Shown: one piece after another, positions 24,901-36,900 of the stretch
Layout of the letters: each line of letters begins with the position of its first letter
Position numbering within the stretch: the stretch's first letter is position 1
Source of the DNA: Amorphophallus konjac
Lineage: Eukaryota; Streptophyta; Magnoliopsida; Alismatales; Araceae
Assembly (NCBI GenBank): GCA_022559845.1
Contig: CM040117.1
Coordinates: 11,184,856 to 11,248,855 of the forward strand
DNA length: 64,000 nucleotides
Direction: 5' to 3'
Translations under genes and position numbers: made by a program
Notes under the pieces: generated by a model
Seen by the model: the letters and a program-made list of their open reading frames with translations, nothing else
The model's database searches: none
Told to the model about the DNA's origin: nothing

Positions 24901-27900
24901 AGATGACGTGAGCAGCACCCGACGGTAACTCCTTCTGCTTCCCCTCGAACGAGCCAACTCCCAGAATGGCCGATGGTTGTGCTGGGGAAAGGTGCAACCT
25001 GATGGCATGCGGAGAGTATGACCCCCCCCCCCCCTCTTCTTCCTTAGCCCTACAACAGCTACCGGTGACGAGAAGTGGCACCAGTCCCTCTGGAAGATCC
25101 TTGTCCCCTTGGAGAGCTCCTACCACTCCTGGCAAGGGTGCAGCCACAAACAGCTTCTCTCGGTGCGCACCGACCACCTCCAACAAGGGCATCACCGCAG
25201 ACTGCACCCCCCTGCAAGCTCTTGCCGATGGAGGCTTCGATTGGTGACATCTCGACGCCACGGTAAAGCGAGAGGAGCCGATGTGGTCTAAGCTTTGAGG
25301 CTACCGACTGTCGACAGTGAGGAAGCGGCCACCGTTGGAGTCCCCTACACCATCCGGTCCCCCTACGCCCAAGGATGGCGGTTTCGGTATCGGACTCGGT
25401 TTCGGCCGAGTCCGATACCGAAACCATCCGATTTCGGTTTCGGCCGAAACCCATTGAAAAGCTTAAAAAAAAATCAAAATAAGTCTACAAAATCAGAAAT
25501 AATTCATAAAAATATGAATAATCACATAAAAATCAAAATATTCATTAGACATGCATTTGATTGTAAAGAAATTAGATTAAGTACAATAAACATGAAGTAG
25601 ACATTGAAATTCAAACATTAAACATGTTAAACTAATATTCTTGAATACATACTAAGCATAAAGTAGATTCAAGCATTACAATAAACCTAATTAGGCACAG
25701 TAAATGTTACGAAAATTAAATGATCTTTACCTAAATGAAGAGGCACTAATATGGATAATAACTAGAACCTTCTCCCTCATCGTCTGGCTTTTCATGTTCA
25801 TACCCATAAGAAGGATGTATGTATGGTCTATATTCACTATAACCGAACAATGAGGTAGCCAAGTCCTGCATCCCTCCTGGAGTGTTTGGTTGGCTTGAGC
25901 CGAATCCAGTATCAGCATAAGAATCTTGAGGTTGAGAAGAGGAACTGGTCGGATATGGATGGAACTGGAATGATGGTTCATAACCCCATGACCCATAAAT
26001 CGCTGCCTCCTGTTGGCCACCTCCATAACCTGGTTGATGCCCATATTGACTCTGTGACACATGTCCTCCCTCACCCTGACTGTATCCTCTGCTTGTGTCT
26101 GCGTGGAAGGAAGGACCACCAGCATCCCCACCGCCAGTAGTAGCACCTGTGTCTGCGTGGAAGGAGGAAGGACCACCAGCATCCCCACCACCAGTAGTAG
26201 CACCTGCAGCACCTGTAGCACCTGCAATCTCCAGTCGCCTTTTGGCCTTTGGGGATGCTTTTTCCTGTGCCGGTGTGCTTTCTTCTTGCACCCTTGACAT
26301 GAATCATGTTCCCCTTGGCGTGTGCCTCAAATAAATCTGCTTCAACTACTCAATTGTCGGGTCCTCTCGAGCAGCAACATTTGTTCTCTCAGTTTGCCCA
26401 TGCACTGATGTACTTCTTCTTAATGATGTAGGTGCCTTACCCATTCTAGGAGTGACTGACCTGCTATCTGAGTCTGAGTGTCTAGCTGGCTGAAAATCAT
26501 GCTGCTCCTCAGTGTCCTCAACAACCCTAGACATGTGCGCATGAGTATCTCTGGCCCTCTTTGATTTTCTTCTGAATTCGGGATCTCTTGGCTCATCTTC
26601 ATCTAGTATGCCCTCTGCCCATCTTCTATCATCATCATCAAAAACAGGCTCATCAACCTGCTCTCGTGTCTCCACCCAAGACTGCAACGGATTCTCATCA
26701 TCAAATAAGACATCCACATCAATTTCTGCGACGGCATCCTCGGCGACGTGTTTGTCTCGCAGCTGTTGTCTCAACCTCATATTCTTTATTCTCAACCTCA
26801 TATTGTAGTGGCAGTACACTAATTTCTCTAACCGTTCAGCCTTTAGCCGATTGCGAACCTTCGAGTGTATAAGGCTGAACGTGCTCCAATTTCTTTCACA
26901 TTGGCTTGCCGATGTTGTTTGACTGAGCACCCTAACTACAATGAAAGCCAATGCATTGCCGCCCACATCTCGATTGTTCACCATTATCCACCAGTCAGCT
27001 GTTCCACCAACCATAAACAAATGCATATAAGTTGTAGAAATATATATTAAGGTTAAGAAATCCAAAAAATAAAATATACCTGGGCTCACTCTTCCCACAT
27101 CGTATTGCAATTGGGAGTCAGCATATGTCACAGTCCTCATTCTATAATGGTTCATCTACAAACATAAAGTAATACATTAACATGACTACTTAAATAAATT
27201 CTATACATGTTATTGATAAAATCAAATAAAGGCGAACCTCTACTTCGACCTGAAGTCTCTTTTCTGGATTCCTCGATAAACGACCAATGACTTTTAAAGT
27301 CCCTTGAAGCACCTCGCCATCAACATGTGCATCGGCACCGTACATAAATCAAGGGTTGAGGAAATAACATGCATTTGTGTATAATTAACTAAATGAAATT
27401 TATAAAATAACATAAGGGCATTACCCCAATTTCAGTACAATTAATCACTCACCAACTGCATGCAAGTCATGGTGTAATGTGTTGTCCCATCTCTGGTCAA
27501 TAATTTTTCACCATTTTACATAATGTCTGGGAAGGGAATGCTGCAACTCCAATTTGGCACGGTCCATGGCCTCGTACAGATAGCCCATATCATTCTTCTC
27601 ATCGCCATCCACCATTCTTAGGACCTTCACGAGGGGTGTGACTACTTTCAAGTACCGTGACACCCTGTCCCAGAATTTGTTGTCGTCCACGACGTGGCAG
27701 ACATCCAAATAATCCATCTGTGCATCAACATTGCCCTTGTCGATGTATTCCCGCAGGGCATTGTGATACATGAAAGCTTTCAGCTCATTCTTGTACCTAT
27801 GCAGATAAATGAAATTTGAAGTTGCATCAACTGTTACATATCAGTAAGGATAAAGTATCAAGAATTGAGATCAATCTTATACCTGTGCAAAGACTCCAAA

Positions 27901-30900
27901 GAAATAAAATTGGAAGCAAATCTGGTTGGGCCTGCATCTGCTCAACGCAATCATGGAGCTCCTCAACCTCTCCCTCAAGGCCACGCCCGTATATGTCTCG
28001 ACGTGAGGGGGCCTTCAAGCCAGGGCCAACATCTGCTATGGCATCTATCATAGGTTAGAAATATTCACTTGAAGCTGCATGTGCAGGGACACCTGCATGA
28101 AAAAATCATTTGCAGATACTTTTAAATGCATGCCCTGCAACTTCTGCTGATTTTTTGACCCCTCTCAATGCAGACTTGATTTTAGGTTGTATAGCATGGG
28201 ACCTTCTGTGGAGATAGCTGTCCATGGGACATGTTCCCTGCGTATGTGGGGCAGCACCAACGTCAGGACGTCGTGCAGCTGTACTCTCATAGGTCCCTGA
28301 ACCCATGGGTCCCTTCCCTTTCCTTCGAGCGGATTCTTCACGCTCCCTTGCTTCAGTCAGCTCTGGATCAGAATCCTCAGTGCCTTCCTCATCATCATCC
28401 CTCCTAACCCTTCTGCCAAAAATCTCCTCAGCAATTTCAGCCTCATCCTCAACCCTTTGTTGCACCCTCTCCTTTTTCCACAGAAGGCACTGGCGCATCT
28501 CCTCTCGCACCTCTCGTGGACAGTGGTCACATTGTCTCACCTCTCCTCGTACCCCTGCCAAATGTTACTTTCCTCTGGTCATTCCGCCATGCATCTCCCT
28601 ACCACAATAATTACATTTAACCTTTCTTCTCTTAGCATCAACTAAGGACAGGTGAGCCCACCCCGGATCCTCCTGCCCTTGCTGCTCCTGTGTTTGTTGA
28701 CGTCTAGGCATGATGCTGCATTATGACAGTCAAAGACAATCTCTTGTAAGTACAATGAAAAAAAGGCAATTGAACATGAAAGAGCTCCAAATTAGTCAAT
28801 GAAGCTTAATTGAGCTTCAATTGTGAGTAATAAAGTCGAATTAGACGAAAGCCCCAATTTTTATGAAGTAATTAGGGCTTAATTACCAACTAACCCTTAA
28901 TCACCCTTCATAAAAAAAACCAGAATGATCCCACCCCAATTTCGTCAATGAAACTTAATTGAGTTTCAATTGTGGCTAAGAAAGTCGAATTAGACGAAAG
29001 CCCCAATTTTTATTAATTAGGGCTTAATTACCAAATAACCCTTAATGACCCTTCACAAAAATGACATCCCAACATGATCTCACCCCAAATTCATCAATCA
29101 AACTTAATTAACCTTCAATTGTAGCTAGGAAACTCGAATTAGACAAAAGCCCCAATTTTTTTGAACTAATTAAGCCCTAATTACCCTTCATAAAAATATA
29201 ATCCCAGCATGATCCCACCCCAAATTCGTCAATGAAACTTAATTAACCTTCAATTGTGACTAAGAAACTCGAATTAGACAAAAGCCCCAATTTTTATGAA
29301 CTAATTAAGCCTTAATTACTAATTAAGCCCTAATTACCCTTCATAAAAATATAATCCCAGCATGATCCCACCCCAAATTCGTCAATGAAACTTAATTAAC
29401 CTTCAATTGTGACTAAGAAACTCGAATTAGACAAAAGCCCCAATTTTTATGAACTAATTAAGCCTTAATTACTAATTAAGCCCTAATTACCCTTCATAAA
29501 AATATAATCCCAACATGAAGGCACCCCAAATTCGTCAATGAAACTTATCTAACATTCAATTGTGACTAAGAAAGCCGAATTAGACGAAAGCCCCAAATTT
29601 TTTGCATGAATTAGGGGTTAATTAATAATGAATCTAATTTTAAGTATCTAATTAAGGTTTATTTTGAAATCTGAACTAATTAGGGTTACACAAATTAAGG
29701 TAAAAAAAAATACTTACAACCCCAAGTGCACAGCAGGCTAGCAGGGGGTGGGCAGTCCGACGGTGGCAGTAGGGCGGTGCCGGCGGTGGGAGTAACAGCA
29801 TCACCTGCTGCAGCAACAGCATCACCTGCTGCAGCAACAGCAAGAGCAGCAGGCAGCAGCAGCTGGTGCGCAGCACGGCAGCACTGCAGCAGCACAGCAG
29901 CGGTAGTAGGCCAGCGGGAGCAGCACAGCAGCTGCGGGAGACAGGAGGCAGCAGGGGGGAGGGTTTCGGCCGAAACTGTGGCTGGGTAGTGGGTTTCGGG
30001 GGGGGGGAGAACAAATCATAAAGGGGGTTCACGTGTTTCGGCCGAAATCGGATGGTTTCGAGCGAAACCAATATCGGTTTCGCCCGAAACCGATACACCC
30101 TTTATGTTTCGGATCGCTACAGTAATTGGGGCCGTTTTCATATCGGTTATGGCCGAAACGTATCGGTTTCGGCCGAAACTGCCAACAATGCCTACGCCTA
30201 CTGCACTTGAGATGAAGTCAGGCATAGAATAAGGCCCTTAACGGGCCCCGCCGAACCGGTACGTAGAAGATTACTGGATTCGGGTAAGTTCTGGGTCCCC
30301 TTCGAGGACTCGAACCCTAGACCCGTTTGGCCTACGGCACCTAGTTCACATCCAGCCAGATCCGAACCCAATGTCACCTCCGATCCACAGCCCAGTCGCA
30401 CCCCCAAAACACTAGCAGTCAGCCCAGTCGGATAGGCAGCACATTTGAAATTCGAACCATCCGCCTCGGGGCCACCACGTGTCCGGTCATCTCCAACCTC
30501 CAGCCGTTGGACATGTTGCCAAGCCACCGCTGCCTCCACAAGTTGACCTCTGGTTCTGCAAGGAAGGGCTCTTCACACGTGTCCGGTCACTACAAAGGCC
30601 TCTTCTCCGATGGAGAAGGTGACGGCCGACGGGACACCAACCAACCTAACTGTCCACGCGGTCATTTGCACTGTCGTAAGCATCCCACCCAGCACAAACC
30701 GCAGGCTCCCTGCTTCCAAAAAGGCTAACCCCCTGATGAGGAAAGCCACTCCCCCCTCATCACAGAGGATAAGGGGCATTCCGAGCAGGGTAAGATAGAC
30801 AGGAAACAGCCTTGGGTTGGAAATCGTCCCTCTCATCGAGGACCATTTCTGCAACCGGAGGAGGCTTCCCTCGGCTACCAAGAAACCCTTGTCTGCTAAC

Positions 30901-33900
30901 CTCACCACCGCTTCCACAAAAGCCCCAACCGCCAAGAAGTCTGCCTAGATCAACTACCTTATCTCCCAAGGGCCTCCATCTCTTGAGCGGCCCTCCAAAA
31001 TCCTCCTTAGATGCTCCAGGTCCAGACCCCTTCAATGGAAGAAATGTTGAGGCATTTGTAGAAGCATTCCCAACGGCCATGAAGCATCTCCGAAGGCACC
31101 GGCTCCACCTTCGGGCAGTCCACGCCTATCCCTCGGTCTGCAACACTCGGCGCTCCTCTCCGCACGACCTCCGCATAAGAGCGTGGCCGGTCCACTTGAC
31201 CCGCCACCCTACCACCTCCGTTGTCCTTGCAAAAACGATGAATGTGTGCAACCTTGTTAGGCTAGGCCCCTAACTCTCGCCCGGACCTCCCCCTCCTCCG
31301 CCTAAAGCATCGGAGGCCAGAGAGAACTGCGAAAACCGGCGAGATCCCATGGGGGGGGGGGGGGGACAATCCTCTGAAGGACGCATTCCCAAAGCTTCTC
31401 TCTCTAGAAAAGACTAGAGAGAAGTGCTAGAATGGGTTTTTTGCATAATACTCGCACCCCACTAAAAATCATTTGGAAAAGAAAATTTTACAAAACGGCC
31501 CAAAATCTTTAAAAATAACCAAATGTCTTCCAAACTTTAAAATCACATAACAATCACTAAAACAGATAAAAATCTTAAAAGACTCAAAACACCCCTTAAA
31601 GTAATGAAACTTTCCTAAAATGGCCAAAATACACTTAACACCCTAAAAATCACAAAAATCATGAAAAGTTTTATAACTTTGTAAAAAGATTTTTTACATT
31701 TAAATATCTATAATCTAATCTATTTCTAACTATATCCTCATGATCTCAATATAACTAAAGCACCATTTGGAAACAATTATATTATCCTTTCTACAAGAAA
31801 AGGCAGAGGCAATAGAGTAAATAGGATCATAATCTATAATCCAATAAAATATTAAATGGGATTTTGAGCATAGATTATCATCATGAAAAGTCTGTACCAT
31901 CTCAAAATCAATGAGATTATAAGATATGGCAATAATACATGATCTTGTTTCCAAATGACATCTAAATAAGCCTTCAAAATCTAATCGCTTCTAAAATAAG
32001 CCCTCACCATTAGCTCGTCTAATGGAGTAAGAAGACACTAATTTATCCCTAGATAGAACAAACTTGTGTTAAAAACTATTTTCTTTATCCTCACTTTTTG
32101 TTATTTATAAAAGGGGATTTTTTACATTTCAGTCCCTATAATCTAGTCTAATTCCAAATATATTCCCCTAATCTCAATATTACTAAATAAGTCTTCAAAA
32201 TTTATCGTCATTCTAAAATGAGACCCTATAGCTAGCAAACATATGAAAAGAGTACCATTCTTTGGAAAATTCATTAATGTTACTAAACTCTCTCTCTCTC
32301 TCTCCCCTATACGAGCAGGGCACCCCTTCGAGGGCACCAATGCCGATGGGGGAGGTTGACATTTTCCATAAGGGGCTGCAATAGATGTTTGCCACAATGG
32401 AGATGAAGTAGGCGAAGAGAGAGAATAAGAGAAATTGTCATTCTCGAGCTAGGCATTAAGTTGAAGTGGCTTCAACTGCCAAATCAAACAAACAATGCCA
32501 ACACTTTAGTGCACTTCTCTAGCCATGCCATGCAAATATCCCTATTAGATGCGGAGGATACATGCCCCCCCTTTCTATTACAGCAACTACCTCATCATCT
32601 CCATTGTATGGAGCATCTGACGAACAAAGCTCGACATCAATCCACCACCTAGTATAAGTCTACATACATCAGCCTGAATGTGCCCATAGAATGTGCTCAT
32701 AATGACATTGTAACCTAGATGTGTCTTCTTCAACTTGTGGAAGCCTTTTGTTAGATGGTTGTGCCTCCAATGGAATGCAAGCACCTCTGACCTTACCATC
32801 TCAATGGGGTCAGGGAGGTCAGGCACCAAAAAGGGCCTATCATCCCTCCCAACACTGGTGAGCTTGTCATGGGCACAACTCTTCCAGAGGGTATTCATGA
32901 TATATGGTAGATGCCCATAGAATGGAAGGTTTGCCACTAGTTTTCTCACATTAGAAAGGTTGAATGATGGTTCCATGAAGAGAGCTTTACATAGGTTGTT
33001 CTCTTCATATACTTGGTACAATACTACATAGGAAAGATGAATATGAACAAGAATGTCTCTTTCATTGTTTTTTGGGTGAAGTTTTGACATGCAACTGAAG
33101 ATATTTTGAGGGCTTCCCAACTAATTTTGTAGGTTTTCAGGTCAGTCGACGGATATGATAAGTCTGCCATAAGATACATCTATGCTGCAATGGAATATGC
33201 CAGGAAACAAACCATTGGGAGCTTTGGTTCTAAGGAAGCTAAATATCAACCTATCTTGAAAATTGTGGAAAAGCATTGGCAGGATCAAAGGGATTGTCCT
33301 CTACACGAAGCTAGATCCTTTTTGAAATCTAAATGAAACTTTGATGGCGTCACTGCACAATGTCTCCCCTATTTGGAGAGGTATCCTTCAGTGCGGGGAC
33401 ATCATCAAATTGAGCGTTCGGGTCCATTTGGGCAATGGGCAAAAGTATTTGTTTTGGAAGGACAGGTGGCATGGGGACTTCACACTAGAAGGATCCTTCC
33501 AAAAGCTCTTTCTTATCTCGGCTACACCTACAGCATATGTGGCTCATACCTTCGATACACAGATGTCCACGGGGACTTGGGTAACCACCTTCAGGAGGAA
33601 TTTGACGCACGAGGAGATGAACCAGCTGGAGGGTCTTCAGTTACTCCTCCTAGACCATATCCTGGTGGAAAGTAGAGAAGACAAGTGGTGGTGGAGATGG
33701 GAGAAAGATGGGAGCCTTCTCAGTCAGGTCTGGATAGTCACTCATATCAGATGGGGGATTGCGCCACCGTTTTGCTTTGCATATTGAGGCCCCCAAGAGC
33801 TGACTGAATGTGAAGTTGTTGATATAGAGGATATCACATAGCCGGCTGCCCACTTGTGACAGAATTGTCCCATTCCTTCAAAAAATACCTACCCTCTACT

Positions 33901-36900
33901 CTTTGTGGGGAGGTGGGGGAAGATCTTAACCACCTCCTCACAGGATGCCCTTTCTCTAGGGAGGTTTGGGCTAAGATAGACAACAGAGTCCACCATACTT
34001 TTGGCCCGTTAGAGAGTGTGCAGCACCTCCTCCTCAATTGGCACAAGAAGTGGAATCTGAAAGGGGATAAGATTATCTGGTGGGTCATTCTTCAAGCTAC
34101 ACTTTGGGCACTATGAGGCGAAGCAAGAACTGAAAATAGACTTGTCTCCTTTCTTTGTGAGAGGGTGAGCGAATGGGCCAAGCATTTATGTAAAGTGAAG
34201 TCTCACAACTCTCTTTTCCTTTTGTTGGAGGGTTAGCGAGTGGCGCACCGTCTTGATGTGGTGTTTTGTGATTTCTAGGTGCTGATTGACTATACTTGTA
34301 TATCCCACTTTCTTTTTACAATTAATGCATATGTGGTACCATCCACTTCTCAGAAAAAATGAAACATCGATGGTCGATTGAAGGTTGCATCTTCAGTTGG
34401 AAAATTTGAAGCATAGTTGCAGGGAAAACGCCCCCCTCTAAGTGGGAAATGTGTTTCTTAGGGAACACATTCGTGAAACGAATTCAATTTGTTTCAGAAA
34501 CACCTGGGAAATGATTCAAAAACATGCTGCCACATGGCAATGGAAGAATGAGGAAGGGAAGAGGAAGAAAAAGGGCAGCTTGCGCAGACAAGAATGACAA
34601 TGGTGGCGTGCTGCACAGCCCATGCCGACAATGCTGGAGTGCTCCGCAGATGACAATACCAGTGGTGTGCTCAAGCGAGGATGACAGCCGTAGCGGTGTG
34701 CTCAGATGAGGACAGCAGTGGCAGTGCATTCAGGTGAGGACTACAGAGGCCATGGCAATTATGTTTGCCCAAAGCTGGGTTGGATTGGGACTGTCCTGTT
34801 AGGTTGGGTTAAAAGGTGTTGCACATTTATAAAATAACTCTCATAACGAAAGTTAATTGTAGAAGTAACACATAGATCCTGATAATATAAATTAATTACA
34901 AAAACATCTAGTTTGAATAAAACATATTGCGTAAATTTCGTAAAAATTAGAAAAAAAAATTGATAACGGAGAATCTAGCATAGTGGTACAGAGAGCTGAG
35001 CGATTTATTGGACCACCCGAGTTCGAGTCTTACCCTACGTATCTTGCCACCCCTTTTTTTTACCATCGGCATAAAACCCCGGGCTCACATCCCTCGAGGA
35101 TTAAATGTGAGCCGGGTAAGCCCCCCCCCCCCCGGGGTTCGATCTCGGGTCCCTCCTATGAAAAGGAGGACCTTTCCCACCGAATCACTCGGGATCCTCA
35201 AAATTAGAAAAAATTAGAAATATACATAATTTATGATGAAGACTTGTCTTTTAATTCCAATACATATTCAAAGACTTATAGGTCAAACAATACTTTTAGT
35301 ACTCCTTGAACATCGCAAACACATTTATGAAGATGTAATACTAGAATATTAATAAATATTTTTAATTTATGTATATATATAATTGTTTCTTGTTTCCACT
35401 TATTTTTTAGAGGGTTGTTTCGTGCTTCGTTTCTCCCATTTGTTTCCCATGATGGTAACTATGGTTTGAAGCTTCTTTCTTAGCATGCCTTGAAATGGAG
35501 CAGCATAAAAAAATATGAGACAAAAATCAATGATCAAAATTATGACATATATGAATGAAAAAGGCATATTTAGGAAACCAATGACAATTAGAGCTTGTGA
35601 TAGAAGCCTACCAGGTGAGTAATTTGGCTCTTTTTTATGACTTTTGCTTAGTATCTATGTAGTCGAAGGTGCAAGGAGACTGAGTCAACCAAGGGGCCAC
35701 CTTAGCCTCAAATGCCTAGGCGATGTCCTAGGCGTTCAGAGCAACATTTTCTCAAATATATAAAGTCAAGAATTTCAGATATTATTAATTATAACATACT
35801 CACCTATGTAGTTAAACAAAACACCCAAGACAATAATAAGTTAGACCGAGGGAAGCATTAATCACGTCCAATATATGAAGGCCAATTTCTATAGAACACT
35901 TATACAAGCAGTGGATGGTCTTGGGAATCATCAAGAATAAGAAAAACACAACGTAACAGAAAAATGAGTATTAGACATTATTAAAAGAAGCATTCATCAT
36001 CATCATCATCATCATCATAGCCTTATCCCAATTAATTGGGGTCGGCTACATGAATCCTGTTCCGCCAAAGATTTCTATCAAGTGCAATATTCATATTTAA
36101 ACTCAAAGAACTAATGGCATTCCTAATAACATCGCACCATCTCATTTTAGGCCTTCCTCGAGCTCTTTTACTAGCATCCACTAAGATTTGGTCACATCTT
36201 TTAACCGGCGCTGAGTTAGGGCGACGAAACACATGGCCAAACCACCTGAGTCTATTTTCTCTCATTTTACTATCAATTGGAGCTATCCCTAAGTCCTTAC
36301 GGATGCGCTCATTCCTAATCCTGTCTTTCTTAGTCTTGCCACACATCCATCTCAACATCCTCATCTCTGCTACACACATTTTGTGGATGTGTTCCTTTCG
36401 TACTGCCCAACACTCGGTACCATACAACAAAGCAGGTCTCACAGCCGTTCTATAAAGCCTCCCTTTGAGTTTCACAGGCATACGACGATCACAAAGGACA
36501 CCTGATGCACTTCTCCATCTTAACCAGCCTGCCTTAATCCTATGTGTAACGTCATCATAAATCTCCCCAATCTCTTGTATGATAGACTCTAAGTATCGAA
36601 AGCTACTACTCTTCGGAATGTTATGTCCATCAATTAGAACCATGTCTTCCTGAACTACTCTCCCATTACTAAAATTACAGTGCATAAACTCTGACTTGCT
36701 CCTACTAATTTTAAAACCTTTAGACTCCAAGGCAAGTCTCCAACGCTCTAACTTAGCATTTAGAGCATCAATACTCTCATCAATTAAAACAATATCGTCT
36801 GCAAATAACATACACCAAGGGATATCCTCATGCAATTGTTTAGTTACTTCATCCATAACTAAGGCACAGAGATACGGACTTAGTGAGGAACCTTGATGCA

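Larger units (their letters stand above)
25370..30190 (-). mobile_element. hAT transposon with transposase sequence (family founder in this window)
   Basis: 4,821 bp. The ends are CAAGGATGGCGGTTTCGG and, from the right, CATTGTTGGCAGTTTCGG. The exact 8-bp target duplication CCTACGCC lies at 25362-25369 and 30191-30198. Subterminal regions carry repeated TTTCGGCCGAAA (25438, 29964, 30036, 30167), probable transposase-binding sites. It encodes a damaged BED/hAT transposase on the minus strand and contains a 148-bp tandem array near its 5' side. It is inserted in the L1 above. The three short elements at 48036, 52127 and 56299 share its ends. Confidence 0.92.
20371..31440 (-). mobile_element. L1-type LINE (antisense), interrupted by a hAT transposon and a MITE
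   Basis: The 5' region lies at about 31430, followed by an ORF1 remnant, ORF2 (endonuclease, RT, zinc-binding domain) and a 3' tail with an A-tract at 20371-20376 on the minus strand. Removing the hAT insertion (25370-30190, with its 8-bp duplication) and the Tourist-like MITE (23064-23325) leaves about 6 kb, a full L1 length. Many stops and frameshifts make it inactive. A clear target duplication was not found. Similar 3' ends recur at 34.3, 50.0 and 55.5 kb, so this family is common here. Confidence 0.75.

Noticed and set aside
25727..26227. 166-codon minus-strand frame rich in Leu, Val and Gln
   Set aside because: It is an out-of-phase reading of the hAT transposase tail, which is the Gly/Ser/Pro frame at 25746-26300.
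36114..36896. Plus-strand frames inside the RTE region
   Set aside because: They are the opposite strand of the 438-codon reverse transcriptase frame.
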